Virus record (IMG/VR): IMGVR_UViG_3300025759_000273
Span: 1-36,354 of that record
DNA from: a virus
Direction: 5' to 3' (one strand)
DNA: 36,354 nucleotides
The notes under the pieces were generated by a model. That model was given only the letters and a program-made list of their open reading frames with translations, had not been told where the DNA came from and did no database searches. Below, in pieces: positions 20,675 to 30,081 of the stretch. A program made the position numbers and the translations under genes. The number at the start of each line of letters is the position of its first letter. The stretch's first letter is position 1.

Positions 20675-21100
20675 ATGAAAAAACTTATAATATTATCCAT
20701 TCTTGCAATTTATGGCTGTTCACAAAATAAAGAGGAGATGAACAGCTTTTTGCAAATAGCCGATAATGTTAATAATTTTTTGCAATTAGGTAAAGATGAG
20801 GATAAAGAGGCTAGCCTTTTTAAAACAAGTTTATTTGAAGAATTTATTTATTCTTTTATTCAGAATGTGACAGACAAAGAATATGACAAGCTTATATCTG
20901 TTGAAGATTTTTCTGTTAGGTCGCAGTTAAACGATGAGCAAATTCTAAAAAGGGCAAAAAAACATAAAGCTGATTTCTTGATTGTTTTAGAAACTAGAGA
21001 TGTAAAAAAAATAAGTGTTATTTATGAGCAAGATTATAAATTAGATTATAATAGAAAAAAAGGTTATTATAATTATATAATAGTTTACTTTAAAAAATGA
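20675..21100 (+). CDS. Lipoprotein, possible exclusion factor
   Basis: This 141-residue protein starts with a lipoprotein signal: MKK, a hydrophobic run LIILSILA, then IYGC with Cys15 as the lipid-bearing residue. The mature part is charged and mixed alpha/beta (about residues 85-110 include RSQLNDEQILKRAKKHKADF). Phage-encoded lipoproteins often block superinfection or alter the host surface; I recognise no specific family. It has its own promoter and overlaps the next small gene by ATGA. Confidence 0.7.
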   Translation: MKKLIILSILAIYGCSQNKEEMNSFLQIADNVNNFLQLGKDEDKEASLFKTSLFEEFIYSFIQNVTDKEYDKLISVEDFSVRSQLNDEQILKRAKKHKADFLIVLETRDVKKISVIYEQDYKLDYNRKKGYYNYIIVYFKK

Positions 21101-21210
21101 GCAAAATTACATGGAAGGCAGAAAAAAGAGATATAAATTTTTGCGAGAATAACGGGAAAAACCCTGTTGTTAAACGCAATGGAGAGGATTGTTTAAAAGA
21201 GTTTAAATAG
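21097..21210 (+). CDS. 37-residue hypothetical protein
   Basis: The frame MSKITWKAEKRDINFCENNG, ending CLKEFK, starts in the ATGA overlap with the lipoprotein and ends 8 bases before the terminase small subunit. No family is recognised. The segments PVVKRNGEDCLKE and INFCENNGKNP suggest a small folded domain. Translational coupling is the main support. Confidence 0.45.
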   Translation: MSKITWKAEKRDINFCENNGKNPVVKRNGEDCLKEFK

Positions 21211-21218
21211 AAAAAAAG

Positions 21219-21671
21219 ATGAGCAAGTCAAAAAAACATAAGTCAAAAAAACAAAGTAATAAAGAAAGCAGTGTTGGTAGGCCAACAAAAATGACACCTG
21301 AAATAATTGGAAAATTAGAAACCAGCTTTTCAAACGGTTACACAGATGCTCAAGCGTGCGTTATGGCTAATATAAACCCCTCTACTCTTTATGAGTATTG
21401 TAAAGAAAATCCAGAGTTTTCCGAGAAAAAAGAGGAGTTAAAGAAAAGAGTCGATATTCAGGCAAAGCTAAATATCGTTAAAAGTCTTAAGGCAGGAGAT
21501 AAAGATATAAGTAAATGGTGGCTAGAGCGTAAGTGCAAAGAAGAGTTTAGCCTTAGAACTGAACACACTGGAAAGAATGGCGAGGACATAAAGCAAAAAG
21601 TTATTTATATAGATAAAGAAGAGAAAGGCTCTTACGAGAAGCATATAGACGATGCAATTAACGCAGATTAA
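21219..21671 (+). CDS. terS: Terminase small subunit
   Basis: This 150-residue protein has the layout of small terminases: a basic N-terminus, a helix-turn-helix in KLETSFSNGYTDAQACVMANINPSTLYEYCKENPE (about residues 31-65), a central helix for ring assembly, and an acidic C-terminus. It recognises the packaging site and loads DNA into the large subunit. It overlaps the large subunit gene by 20 bases. No cos or pac site can be read with confidence. Confidence 0.85.
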   Translation: MSKSKKHKSKKQSNKESSVGRPTKMTPEIIGKLETSFSNGYTDAQACVMANINPSTLYEYCKENPEFSEKKEELKKRVDIQAKLNIVKSLKAGDKDISKWWLERKCKEEFSLRTEHTGKNGEDIKQKVIYIDKEEKGSYEKHIDDAINAD

Positions 21672-23157
21672 AAACCCTGTTTATTTTGGTCAGCTTTTAC
21701 ATAAAAAAGGATTCAAGACTTGGTTCTTGTATATGTTTAGGCAAATGGAAAAGCGTAAATTTATAGTTGAGGAGCTTCATCATGATTTATTTGATTTATA
21801 TCAATTAATATACGATCAAAAAGTTGCAAGAAAAAATGTAAACTTACCACCAAGATCAGCAAAAACCGCAATGGCTAAATATTTTGTTGCTTATTGTTGG
21901 GCTGAAAATTCAAAATGTAATTTTATTTACACATCATTTTCACAGGAATTACTAAGTGGTATTAGTAGAGAGTTAGCAGATATAATAAAGCATCCTTATT
22001 ATCAGGCTATGTATAACCAAGATGTAGAGGAGGAAAATATAGAGTTCAATCCTATTGATGAGTTCTGGGCAGCTTATTTAAAAGAGGAAAAAAAGAAAAA
22101 TGTATATACAGCAACTAAAATTATAAATGATAAAGGTGGATTAATATTATTTGCCTCCATTGGCTCTGCAATTACTGGGTTCGGTGCAGGTATAAGAGGA
22201 AGCTCAAAATTTTCAGGTTGTTTATTTATTGACGATGGAAACAAGCCAGCTGATATACACTCACAAAAAAAAAGAAATAAAGTAAAAACTTACTATGAAG
22301 AAACACTTTTATCTAGATTAAACCAAGGAGATATCCCCGTGATAAATATTCAGCAAAGATTGCATGTTGAAGATTTAAGCGGATTTTTAAGCAAAGTTTA
22401 TAGTTTTGAAACATTAAAAAAGCCTTTGATTGTTGACGGTGTTTGTCAGTTGCCTAGTCAATATAGCGAGCAAAGACTTGAAGAAATAAAAAAGAATGAA
22501 TTTATGTTTGTGGCTCAATATCAGCAAGCCCCTGTGATGCAAGGAGGAAATTTATTTAAAAAAGAAACCATAAGAGAGCTGAGTCAAAATCAACTGCCTA
22601 AAGATAATGAGTATAGTTACAGATTTATTACTGGCGATCTTTCTTATAAAGATAAGCAATCAAATGATTATTCTGTATTTTGTTATTGGGGGGTTAAAAA
22701 GGAAGTAATAAACAATATAGAAAGAAATCATTTATATTTAATTGACTGTAAAAGAAAAAAGATAAATTCTGTTGATGTTGAAAACTGGGTTGAGCCTTGG
22801 ATAAAAACTAAGCTAACTTATAATTTTAGATATATCTGGATTGAGGATAAGTCGCACGGAATATATTTAAACCAAGCATTTAGAAGAAAAGGCTTTCCAA
22901 TTCCAAGTGAAGAACAAATTAAAAAAATGTTGCCACGTGATGTTGATAAGGTACAAAGAGCAAATAATATTATTCCTTGCTTAAATAAGATAAATCCTAA
23001 TTTAACATTTAACAAAGACATAGAAGATTACTCTGAAATGAAAGATGAGTTATTATCTTTTAGCAATTCAGAGCATGACGACTTTGTGGACAATGTAATT
23101 GATGGAGTAAAAATAGGACTTTTTCAAAATCGGGTGACGGTTTATGATGTTTTATAA
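21652..23157 (+). CDS. terL: Terminase large subunit
   Basis: This 501-residue protein has the two expected domains. The ATPase has Walker A PPRSAKT (residues 66-72) and Walker B CLFIDD (190-195). The nuclease has Asp329 in ITGDLSYKDKQSNDY and the C-terminal acidic HDDFVDN near residue 480. It pumps DNA into the procapsid and cuts it. The TerL type suggests the packaging strategy only loosely; a headful mechanism would fit a circularly closing contig. Confidence 0.95.
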   Translation: MQLTQIKNPVYFGQLLHKKGFKTWFLYMFRQMEKRKFIVEELHHDLFDLYQLIYDQKVARKNVNLPPRSAKTAMAKYFVAYCWAENSKCNFIYTSFSQELLSGISRELADIIKHPYYQAMYNQDVEEENIEFNPIDEFWAAYLKEEKKKNVYTATKIINDKGGLILFASIGSAITGFGAGIRGSSKFSGCLFIDDGNKPADIHSQKKRNKVKTYYEETLLSRLNQGDIPVINIQQRLHVEDLSGFLSKVYSFETLKKPLIVDGVCQLPSQYSEQRLEEIKKNEFMFVAQYQQAPVMQGGNLFKKETIRELSQNQLPKDNEYSYRFITGDLSYKDKQSNDYSVFCYWGVKKEVINNIERNHLYLIDCKRKKINSVDVENWVEPWIKTKLTYNFRYIWIEDKSHGIYLNQAFRRKGFPIPSEEQIKKMLPRDVDKVQRANNIIPCLNKINPNLTFNKDIEDYSEMKDELLSFSNSEHDDFVDNVIDGVKIGLFQNRVTVYDVL

Positions 23158-23214
23158 TAGTTTGATTGACTAAGAGAGAAGAAAAATTTATTTATTATTA
23201 TAATTTAAAAAAAA

Positions 23215-24654
23215 ATGAAGAAAAAAACCAACAACAATATATCTAAAAATAAAGAGCAGATTTTAGAAAATGGTCAAGCCCTAGTTAATAGTTTGGCAAG
23301 TATAGTATCAGCTGGGCTTATAGGAAATAATGGCACAAGCCAACTTTCACAAACTGCAACTTTGCAAAAAAACAACAGAAGCTCAGCTCTAACTTTAGAA
23401 AGAAGCACAATTTCTTATATGTACTTGACTCACGGAATAGTGCAGACAATGATTGACCAGCCTGTTGATGATGCTTTCAGAGGTGGAATAAAAATAAAAG
23501 CCGAAAAATTAGGCTTAGAGGATATTGAAGCAATACAAGCATATTTAAAAGAAAATAATATAATAAAAACTATTAAAAACGTTGCTAAATGGTCACGTCT
23601 TTTTGGTGGTGCAGCTTTAATTATAAACTTGCCCGAAAAAGCAGACAAGCCTTTAAATCCTTTGTCTATAAAAAAAGATACTAATTTAGATTTTTACGCT
23701 GCTGATTTTTGGGAGCTAAACTCAACAGATGATTTAACTTACGGAGAAAATAAGCCTTATTTAAAACATGGCTTTCATAGTGACTATTATAATTTTTATG
23801 GAGTTAAACTTCACAAATCAAGAGTGTTGAAGGTAAAAGGAAAAGAAGCCCCTTCTTTTATAAGACCGCAATTAAGGGGTTGGGGAATGTCAGAGCTTGA
23901 AAGACTTGTAAGATCAATAAATCAATACTTAAAAAACAATGATTTATTATTTGAGTTGTTAGATGAGGCGAAGGTCGATATTTTTAAAATAAATGGTTTT
24001 AATCATAGTCTTGTAGATGATGCAGGAGTAAAAAGAACGCAAAAACGAGTTCAACTAGCAAATCAGCAAAAGAAATATCAAGCTGCTCTTTGTATGGACA
24101 CAGAGGATGACTATATCCAAAAACAATTATCTTTTTCTGGTATAGCAGAAATATTAAATGAGATCAGAAAAGGAATCGCAGCAGATATGAAAATGCCTAT
24201 TACAAAGATTTTCGGCATAAGTGCAGCAGGCTTTAATTCTGGAGAGGATGACCTAGAAAACTACAACTCAATGGTTGAGTCGGAAATAAGGGGAAACTTT
24301 GACTATATTATTATCCAAGTGATCAAGTTAATCTCTCAAAAATTATTTGATGTTATTCCAGAAAATGTAGAAATAGAGTATAACTCCTTAAGAGTTTTAA
24401 AAGCAGAAGAAGAAGAAAGCGTAAAAAACCATAAATTGCAAAGGTTAATGACTCTTTATAGTTCGGGCATAATAACAGCACAGCAAGTTGCTAAAGAGAT
24501 TAACTTATTAAACTTAATTGAAACTGATCTTGAGCCAGACAGCTTAGAAGACTTTCCTGAGCCTGCACCAGAAGCAAAGCAAGATCAAAATCTAAATGGA
24601 GTTAGTAAAGTTAGTTTATTATCAAAAATTAATATTAACAAAAAAGAAAAATAG
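23215..24654 (+). CDS. Portal protein, DUF1073 family
   Basis: This 479-residue protein matches the DUF1073 portal family: ISYMYLTHGIVQTMIDQPVDDAFRGG (about residues 67-92), WSRLFGGAALII (near 125), and the conserved middle GWGMSELERLVRS and KMPITKIFGISAAGFNSGEDDLENYN (near 330-350). It forms the dodecameric DNA gate of the capsid vertex. No clear ribosome site is seen in the 57-base gap before it. Confidence 0.9.
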   Translation: MKKKTNNNISKNKEQILENGQALVNSLASIVSAGLIGNNGTSQLSQTATLQKNNRSSALTLERSTISYMYLTHGIVQTMIDQPVDDAFRGGIKIKAEKLGLEDIEAIQAYLKENNIIKTIKNVAKWSRLFGGAALIINLPEKADKPLNPLSIKKDTNLDFYAADFWELNSTDDLTYGENKPYLKHGFHSDYYNFYGVKLHKSRVLKVKGKEAPSFIRPQLRGWGMSELERLVRSINQYLKNNDLLFELLDEAKVDIFKINGFNHSLVDDAGVKRTQKRVQLANQQKKYQAALCMDTEDDYIQKQLSFSGIAEILNEIRKGIAADMKMPITKIFGISAAGFNSGEDDLENYNSMVESEIRGNFDYIIIQVIKLISQKLFDVIPENVEIEYNSLRVLKAEEEESVKNHKLQRLMTLYSSGIITAQQVAKEINLLNLIETDLEPDSLEDFPEPAPEAKQDQNLNGVSKVSLLSKININKKEK

Positions 24655-24683
24655 ATATTTAGGCATTTACTAAAAATAATAAA

Positions 24684-25643
24684 ATGAAAGAGCTAAAGCC
24701 AATAAATTTTAATCCTAAATATGAAGAAGCTATAAGAAAAAAAATTAAACAGTTTTTTTATGATATAATTTTTGCTCCTATTTATCAGACCTTTAAAGAA
24801 TCAAGCTTACAATATCAATTTAAAAACTCCTCATCTATTTTAAAAGATGCAATTCTTAGCGGTAAAATACAATATGCAAACGATATAGTTAAAGGTGATT
24901 TTAACGCAAAAATAATAAAAGAGTTTGAAAAGCTAGGTTATAATTACGACTCTCGAATAAAAGGCTTTAGAATATCGCTTGCAAGTTTGCCTCAAGATAT
25001 TATTTCCGCAATAACACAAGCAACCACTCAATTTAATTTACTGCAATCAAGATTATTAAGTGCTTTTGATAATATTAATTATGCACAAGAATTATCTGAA
25101 TTATCTTTTTTTGATCAATATTCTTTAGTACAAAAAGACATAGACAAGCAATTTAAAAAGACTGTAATTGATGCTATAGGCATAACACCAGAATTTACAG
25201 AAACACAAAAAGCAAAGCTTGCAGAAGAATATTCCAACAATATGAAGCTTTATATTAAAGATTTTGCAGACAATGAAATTGCAAAGCTAAGGGGTTTAGT
25301 AGAGGATAACACTTTTTCGGGCATGCGAGCGGATAAGTTGCAAAACATTATTAGAACGCAATTTGATGTTAGTGATAGAAAAGCAAAATTTTTGGCAAAA
25401 CAAGAAACAAGTTTAATCACTGCAAAATATAGGGAATCAAGATATTTAGATGCAGGAATTACGCAATATGTATGGAGTACATCAACAGATGGAAAAGTAA
25501 GAAGCGACCACAAGAGGCTACACGGTAAAGTTTTTAGTTTTGACGACCCTCCTATTGTAAATCTTGAAACTGGAAAAAGGGCAAACCCTAGCGAAGATTT
25601 TGGTTGCAGATGTAAAGCAAAACCTCTAGTAATTGTTGAATGA
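24684..25643 (+). CDS. Phage Mu F-like minor head protein
   Basis: This 319-residue protein ends with the MuF domain: ETSLITAKYRESRYLDAGITQYVWSTS, then DGKVRSDHKRLHGKVFSFDDPP and the closing GCRCKAKP, which holds the conserved Cys pair. The N-terminal half is helical. It binds the portal and is a minor capsid component. Its stop overlaps the start of the next gene. Confidence 0.9.
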   Translation: MKELKPINFNPKYEEAIRKKIKQFFYDIIFAPIYQTFKESSLQYQFKNSSSILKDAILSGKIQYANDIVKGDFNAKIIKEFEKLGYNYDSRIKGFRISLASLPQDIISAITQATTQFNLLQSRLLSAFDNINYAQELSELSFFDQYSLVQKDIDKQFKKTVIDAIGITPEFTETQKAKLAEEYSNNMKLYIKDFADNEIAKLRGLVEDNTFSGMRADKLQNIIRTQFDVSDRKAKFLAKQETSLITAKYRESRYLDAGITQYVWSTSTDGKVRSDHKRLHGKVFSFDDPPIVNLETGKRANPSEDFGCRCKAKPLVIVE

Positions 25644-27049
25644 TGGAAATTATATTAAAAAACAAGCTAGAAGAAAAAGACAGAATCCCGCCAAAATCTG
25701 CACAAGATGCGGCAAAAAAGGTGCTGGAATGGAAAGAGAAGTATAAAAGCGAAGTTAAGGGAATGACAGAAACTGGCTGGAGAAGAGCAAGACAAATCGC
25801 AGCAGGTAAGCCTTTAGCTTTAGAAACTATAAAAAAAATTTCTCAGTTTAGTAGACATGAAAAAAATAAAACTATAAAAAAAGAGTTTAAGTCCACCCCT
25901 TGGAAAGATAACGGATATGTAGCGTGGTTAGGTTGGGGTGGAGATACAGCAATTTTAACATGGTCAAAAAAAGTGATTGAAAAAGCAGAAAGAGAAAAAA
26001 AACAAAACGGAATTATTACATTTATAAATTCAGGAAAGTTAAAAGTTTTAGAAAACCAATCTGAAAACCCAAAGAAAAAAGCAAGAGCATATAAAACAAG
26101 ATTTTTAGAGGCTGGACTTGTACAATATGGAGAGGAAAAGGTTTTAATAAAAAATGAAAACCTAATGAGAATAGCCGAAACTTTCAGAGGCGTTCCTGTT
26201 GTTATAGGACACCCTGAAGAATTTAAAGAGGATTACAACGGAGAAAATACAGTTGGTTACGTCACTGAAGTTTATTATAATTCAGATGATGGTTGGGCGT
26301 GGTGTGATTTAATTGTTGACAATGACAATGCAATTAGTTTAATAGATAACAAAGGATACACGCCTTCATGTGCTTATATTCCAACAGAGACAAAAGATGG
26401 TGGAATTTATCACGCCATTGAATATGAGCATGAGATTGTAAACGCAAAGCCACTACATTTTGGTTTAGTTGAAGATCCTAGATATGAAGATGTAATAATC
26501 CTACAAAACAGCGTTAAAGGTAATAAAGAAATGAAGCTTTTTAAAAAGAATGAAGAAATAAAAAAAGAAGACTCTAAGCTAAACGAAGCAGAAAGCAAAA
26601 AAGAAATTGATTTCGAAAATGCTTACACAGAGCTTGAAAACGGTGAAAAAGTCTCTTTGCAAGAGCTAGTTGAATCTTACAACGCTATGAAAGAGAAAAA
26701 GAACGAAGAAGAGAAGGAAAAAGAAAACCGCTACAATGAAAATGATGAAATAGAGCTAGACGGTGAATCTGTTAAAATATCAGAGCTTATTGAAAATTAT
26801 AATAAATGTAAAAACGAGCAAGAAAAAGAAGAGGAAAAAGAAAACGAAAAAAAAGAAGAGGAGAAAAAAGAAAACTCTTTAAAAAAAGCAGAAGACAAAA
26901 AACATTTTGATCTTTTAAAAAATGCTGCTGAAAAATCTTGCGAAGCAAAAGAAGAGGCAAAAGCTGAAAGCAGCTATGTGACTTCAATTGAAGCAAGTAA
27001 AAATGGTCAAATGGCTTATGGCTCACGTCAAAAAATAGAAAATAAATAA
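25640..27049 (+). CDS. Capsid protease-scaffold fusion, DUF2213, with extra N-terminal domain
   Basis: This 469-residue protein has three parts. Residues 1-115 are a domain common in phage head proteins, with PPKSAQDAAKKVLEW, TGWRRARQIAAGKPLALETIK and GYVAWLGWGGDTAILTWSK. Residues about 150-300 are DUF2213, a capsid maturation protease; His191 in VVIGHPEE and Ser243 in TPSCAY are the probable active-site pair. Residues 300-469 are a Glu/Lys-rich helical scaffold. Cleavage would free the scaffold and allow capsid maturation. Start may be either of two adjacent ATGs. Confidence 0.85.
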   Translation: MMEIILKNKLEEKDRIPPKSAQDAAKKVLEWKEKYKSEVKGMTETGWRRARQIAAGKPLALETIKKISQFSRHEKNKTIKKEFKSTPWKDNGYVAWLGWGGDTAILTWSKKVIEKAEREKKQNGIITFINSGKLKVLENQSENPKKKARAYKTRFLEAGLVQYGEEKVLIKNENLMRIAETFRGVPVVIGHPEEFKEDYNGENTVGYVTEVYYNSDDGWAWCDLIVDNDNAISLIDNKGYTPSCAYIPTETKDGGIYHAIEYEHEIVNAKPLHFGLVEDPRYEDVIILQNSVKGNKEMKLFKKNEEIKKEDSKLNEAESKKEIDFENAYTELENGEKVSLQELVESYNAMKEKKNEEEKEKENRYNENDEIELDGESVKISELIENYNKCKNEQEKEEEKENEKKEEEKKENSLKKAEDKKHFDLLKNAAEKSCEAKEEAKAESSYVTSIEASKNGQMAYGSRQKIENK

Positions 27050-27062
27050 TTAGAGGTAAAAA

Positions 27063-27515
27063 ATGGCTTTAGAAATTAATCAATTTGAAATATCAAGAGT
27101 AAAAGGGCAAATACAAAAGACCCCTTCTCCTAATGTTATAACAGCTGTTATAAGAAGAGATAGCACAGAAACTTTTGGATCAGGTACAGCAGTAAAATTA
27201 GTTGATGTTGCGGGAAAACAACAAGTTGTTGAAAAAGCGGCAGCAAATGAAGAGATTTATGGATTTATCGTTTATAATATAAAAGATAACAGCCCAAAAG
27301 CTGGTGACATTGTGACAGTAGCTTTCGATAATACATTTATGGTTATGGAAGCAAACGCAGCAATTGCAGCAGGAGCTCAATTAGAAATCGTTGCAACTGG
27401 TGACAAAATTATAGCTCATGGCGGAGGATCTAATAAAAAAGTTGGATATGCTGTTGAGAAAGCAGCTGCAAGTGGAGATCTTATCACAGTTCACATAAAA
27501 ACTCCGTTAATCTAA
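27063..27515 (+). CDS. Capsid cement/decoration protein
   Basis: This 150-residue beta-rich protein has the pattern of capsid stabilising proteins placed between protease and major capsid: TAVKLVDVAGKQQVVEKAAANEEIYGFIVYN, then AGDIVTVAF and AAIAAGAQLEIVATGDKI. It probably trims the outer capsid surface as trimers. A strong GAGGT ribosome site precedes it. Confidence 0.7.
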   Translation: MALEINQFEISRVKGQIQKTPSPNVITAVIRRDSTETFGSGTAVKLVDVAGKQQVVEKAAANEEIYGFIVYNIKDNSPKAGDIVTVAFDNTFMVMEANAAIAAGAQLEIVATGDKIIAHGGGSNKKVGYAVEKAAASGDLITVHIKTPLI

Positions 27516-27546
27516 TTTCGTTAAGTATAAAATAAGAGGTAAAAAC

Positions 27547-28614
27547 ATGAATAATTATCAAAACATAATTGCAGGTGTAGGCACAATGTCACCTGAAGAT
27601 TTAGCAAAACAAGGTGCTTTCTGCAACACAATATCAACAACTCCTAGCAAAAAAATGCTTAATGATCAAAAGATTTTTGCTAATGCAGCCCCTGCTGATT
27701 TAGGCTATAATTTTGATATTACGACTTTGACAGAAATTAGACAGCAAATAATTTCACAAAAATTTTATGAAATTGCACCTGCTGATTTTATCAGCGTAAA
27801 AGTTGGTTTTGGTGCTTTTTCTGATCAGTTATTAACATATAGATCATATTCAACAGGTGCTGGATTTGAAGATGGGATAGTGAACACAAACACTTCTAAG
27901 CTTGAAAAAGTTGATACTGGTTTTGATGCAATTACAACTAAAGTTAATAGCTGGGCAAAGGCTTTAGAGTACAATTTGCTAAGCTTACAAACAGCTACAA
28001 GATCAGGCAACTGGAGTCTTATCGAAGAGAAAGAAAAAGCTAGATTGAAAGATTGGCAGCTTGGAATTCAGAAAATTTTTGGTCTAGGACATAGCACAGA
28101 TGAAAAAGTGACAGGTTTATTAAATAACCCTAATGTGACAGATGATACAACAACTTTAACTGCAAAAATATCAAGCTTGAGCGATGCAGACTTTCAATCT
28201 TTTATTCAAGCTTTTGTTGCAGCTTATCGTGCAAACACAGGTTCAAGAAATTATCCTGATACTTTCGTGATTCCGAGTTCTGATTGGGACGGTCTAGGAA
28301 GAGCTGCTTCAACTACTCACCCGAATATAACAAGAAGAGAGTATTTAATAAGAGAGTTTAGAGAAATAACTAGAAACCCTAACGCACAAGTTATTCCTTT
28401 AGCATATTGCGATGCAGCAGACAATAATCTAGGTGTTACAAGATATGTAATGTATAAAAATAATGAGGACACGCTAGCAATGAATATACCTGTGGATTAT
28501 ACTTCAACTATTGCAGGAACTTTTAACGGCTTTAGCTTTGAAAGTGCAGCTTACGGTCAATTTACAGGAGTAGAAATATACAGACCTAAAGAAGTTATAT
28601 ATTTTAGCTTTTAA
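27547..28614 (+). CDS. Major capsid protein, DUF2184 family
   Basis: This 355-residue protein matches DUF2184, an HK97-fold capsid family found with DUF1073 and DUF2213. Segments such as NFDITTLTEIRQQIISQKFYEI (near residue 60), WQLGIQKIFGLGH (near 175) and TFVIPSSDWDGLGR are family-typical. The conspicuous ribosome site GAGGT and the terminator right after it fit very high expression. Confidence 0.9.
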   Translation: MNNYQNIIAGVGTMSPEDLAKQGAFCNTISTTPSKKMLNDQKIFANAAPADLGYNFDITTLTEIRQQIISQKFYEIAPADFISVKVGFGAFSDQLLTYRSYSTGAGFEDGIVNTNTSKLEKVDTGFDAITTKVNSWAKALEYNLLSLQTATRSGNWSLIEEKEKARLKDWQLGIQKIFGLGHSTDEKVTGLLNNPNVTDDTTTLTAKISSLSDADFQSFIQAFVAAYRANTGSRNYPDTFVIPSSDWDGLGRAASTTHPNITRREYLIREFREITRNPNAQVIPLAYCDAADNNLGVTRYVMYKNNEDTLAMNIPVDYTSTIAGTFNGFSFESAAYGQFTGVEIYRPKEVIYFSF

Positions 28615-28634
28615 TCATAAAAGAATTGACAATT

Positions 28635-28663
28635 AAGGGGGGTGAATTTACCCTCCTTTTTTT
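28635..28663 (+). terminator. Terminator after the major capsid gene
   Basis: AAGGGGGGT (28635-28643) pairs with ACCCTCCTT (28650-28658), one G-T wobble, 6-base loop, followed by a T-run to 28663. It belongs to a 42-base element closely matched by 32860-32900. Confidence 0.85.
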
Positions 28664-28685
28664 ATAACTTACAAAAAATAAAATT

Positions 28686-29003
28686 ATGTCTAAGCAAATC
28701 CAAAATATATCTAAAAAAGATTTTATTATTATAAACAAAGATAACGAAAAAGTTAAATTAAAACCTCTTGAGGTGCAGTGGATTCTTGACGATGAAGCAA
28801 AAAGATTATTAGGGATATTTCCAAAAGAGTTAAAAGAATTACAGTCTAAACCAGAAGAGCAGGAAAATTCAAAAAAGGATAAAAAAAAGAATAAAAAAAT
28901 ATCTGATTTAGTAAAACAAGCAGAAGAATTAGGAATAGAGGGAGCTGAAGAATTATCTGAGAGCGAGCTTTCAAACTTAATTCAAGAATCAGAGTCTAAG
29001 TAA
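28686..29003 (+). CDS. Small head protein with a C-terminal HeH-like motif
   Basis: This 105-residue protein starts with a short beta domain (FIIINKDNEKVKLKPLEVQW), has a Lys-rich linker, and ends with KISDLVKQAEELGIEGAEEL, a helix pair like the HeH or SAP motif in phage head proteins. It is expected to sit on the capsid or the capsid-tail interface. Its placement right after the capsid terminator means it receives readthrough only. Confidence 0.55.
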   Translation: MSKQIQNISKKDFIIINKDNEKVKLKPLEVQWILDDEAKRLLGIFPKELKELQSKPEEQENSKKDKKKNKKISDLVKQAEELGIEGAEELSESELSNLIQESESK

Positions 29004-29009
29004 TTAGAG

Positions 29010-29594
29010 ATGTCTTGCTCGAACCCTATTATCACAAGTCTTACACCTTCGGACTTTAAGGCTCAGTTTTATAGAGGTTTTGAGTATTTACCAACTTATG
29101 ACAATTTAAAAACATATAATATTGGAGCTGTTGTTTATCTAGATAGCAACGGCTTTTTTTATTCTTGCCTACAAAATGGAACTTTAGGGCAAACACCCCC
29201 AAATGAAACTTACTGGACTTTATTGCCTGAAATATCAAAATTTGATTATATTATTGATGAAGATATAACCAATGCTTATGATGAGTCTTGCATAGTTTTT
29301 AATGAGGCGTTGTTTTCTAGTGATGAAGATTTAAAAAAAGCTTATCTTTATTTAACAGCTCACAATTTAGTGGGTAATATGAATCTTGAAGGTAGCGAAA
29401 GCAACGGAATGCAGCTTTTAAGCTCTCGCTCTGTTGGTTCAATATCAGAGTCTTACACTTTGCCAGAATGGCTATTAAAGCATCCTGTTTACAGTAATTA
29501 CGCAAGCACAGCTTACGGACAGAAATATCTAAATATGATAGCTACAAAGTTAATAGGCAATGTAGTTACGGTAGAAGGAAAAACAGATGCCTAG
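29010..29594 (+). CDS. DUF4054 head-tail connector with carbohydrate-binding-like insertion
   Basis: This 194-residue protein has the DUF4054 adaptor ends: residues 1-25 (SLTPSDFKAQF) and 75-180, with DAYDESCIVFNEALFSSDEDL-like acidic helix and YLYLTAHNLVGNM. Residues about 30-74 interrupt it with YNIGAVVYLDSNGFFYSCLQ and a closing YWTLL, the pattern of small CBM5/12-like modules. It would form the connector ring below the portal. An exposed binding module on the neck is unusual. Confidence 0.7.
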   Translation: MSCSNPIITSLTPSDFKAQFYRGFEYLPTYDNLKTYNIGAVVYLDSNGFFYSCLQNGTLGQTPPNETYWTLLPEISKFDYIIDEDITNAYDESCIVFNEALFSSDEDLKKAYLYLTAHNLVGNMNLEGSESNGMQLLSSRSVGSISESYTLPEWLLKHPVYSNYASTAYGQKYLNMIATKLIGNVVTVEGKTDA

Positions 29595-30081
29595 CAAAAC
29601 TAGCTTAAAGTTTGACTTAAAACCTTTAGAGCAGTTACAAGAAAATTTACAAGAATCTTACACAGCTAAAATAGGAATTTTAAAAGGGCAGTCAAGTAGA
29701 GGTGCTGACAGCTCAGGAATGACTAATGCAGAAATTGGAGCTTTACACGAGTTTGGTAGCTTAACAAAGAAAGTGCCTAGAAGATCGTTTTTATATGACT
29801 CTATTTTAGAAAAGAAAAAAGAGCTTACAAAGCAGCTGGGGTTGTTAATAAAAAAATATGCTCCAGAAAAAAACGGAGCAAAAAAAATATATCAATTATT
29901 AGGGATAACGGCAGAGGGTTATGTTTTAGAGTCTTTTGAGACACAGGGCTTCGGAAAGTGGCAGCCTTTATCAGAAAAAACCTTGCAATCAAAAAACAAA
30001 AAAGGCTTGTCACCAAATATTTTACAAGCTACTTTACAATTAAAGGGTTCAATTAGTTCAAAGGCTGAGAAATTAAAATGA
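29587..30081 (+). CDS. Virion morphogenesis protein, Mu gpG/HK97 gp10-like
   Basis: This 164-residue protein carries the family signature TNAEIGALHEFGS (near residues 46-58) and KVPRRSFLYDSI (62-73), with the LQATLQLKGSISS end. It completes the neck or tail terminator assembly. Overlaps the genes on both sides. Confidence 0.8.
   Translation: MPSKTSLKFDLKPLEQLQENLQESYTAKIGILKGQSSRGADSSGMTNAEIGALHEFGSLTKKVPRRSFLYDSILEKKKELTKQLGLLIKKYAPEKNGAKKIYQLLGITAEGYVLESFETQGFGKWQPLSEKTLQSKNKKGLSPNILQATLQLKGSISSKAEKLK

Noticed and set aside
28626-28631. TTGACA before the capsid and tube terminators as promoters
   Set aside because: No -10 box follows at a workable distance at either place; the bases belong to the repeated terminator element.
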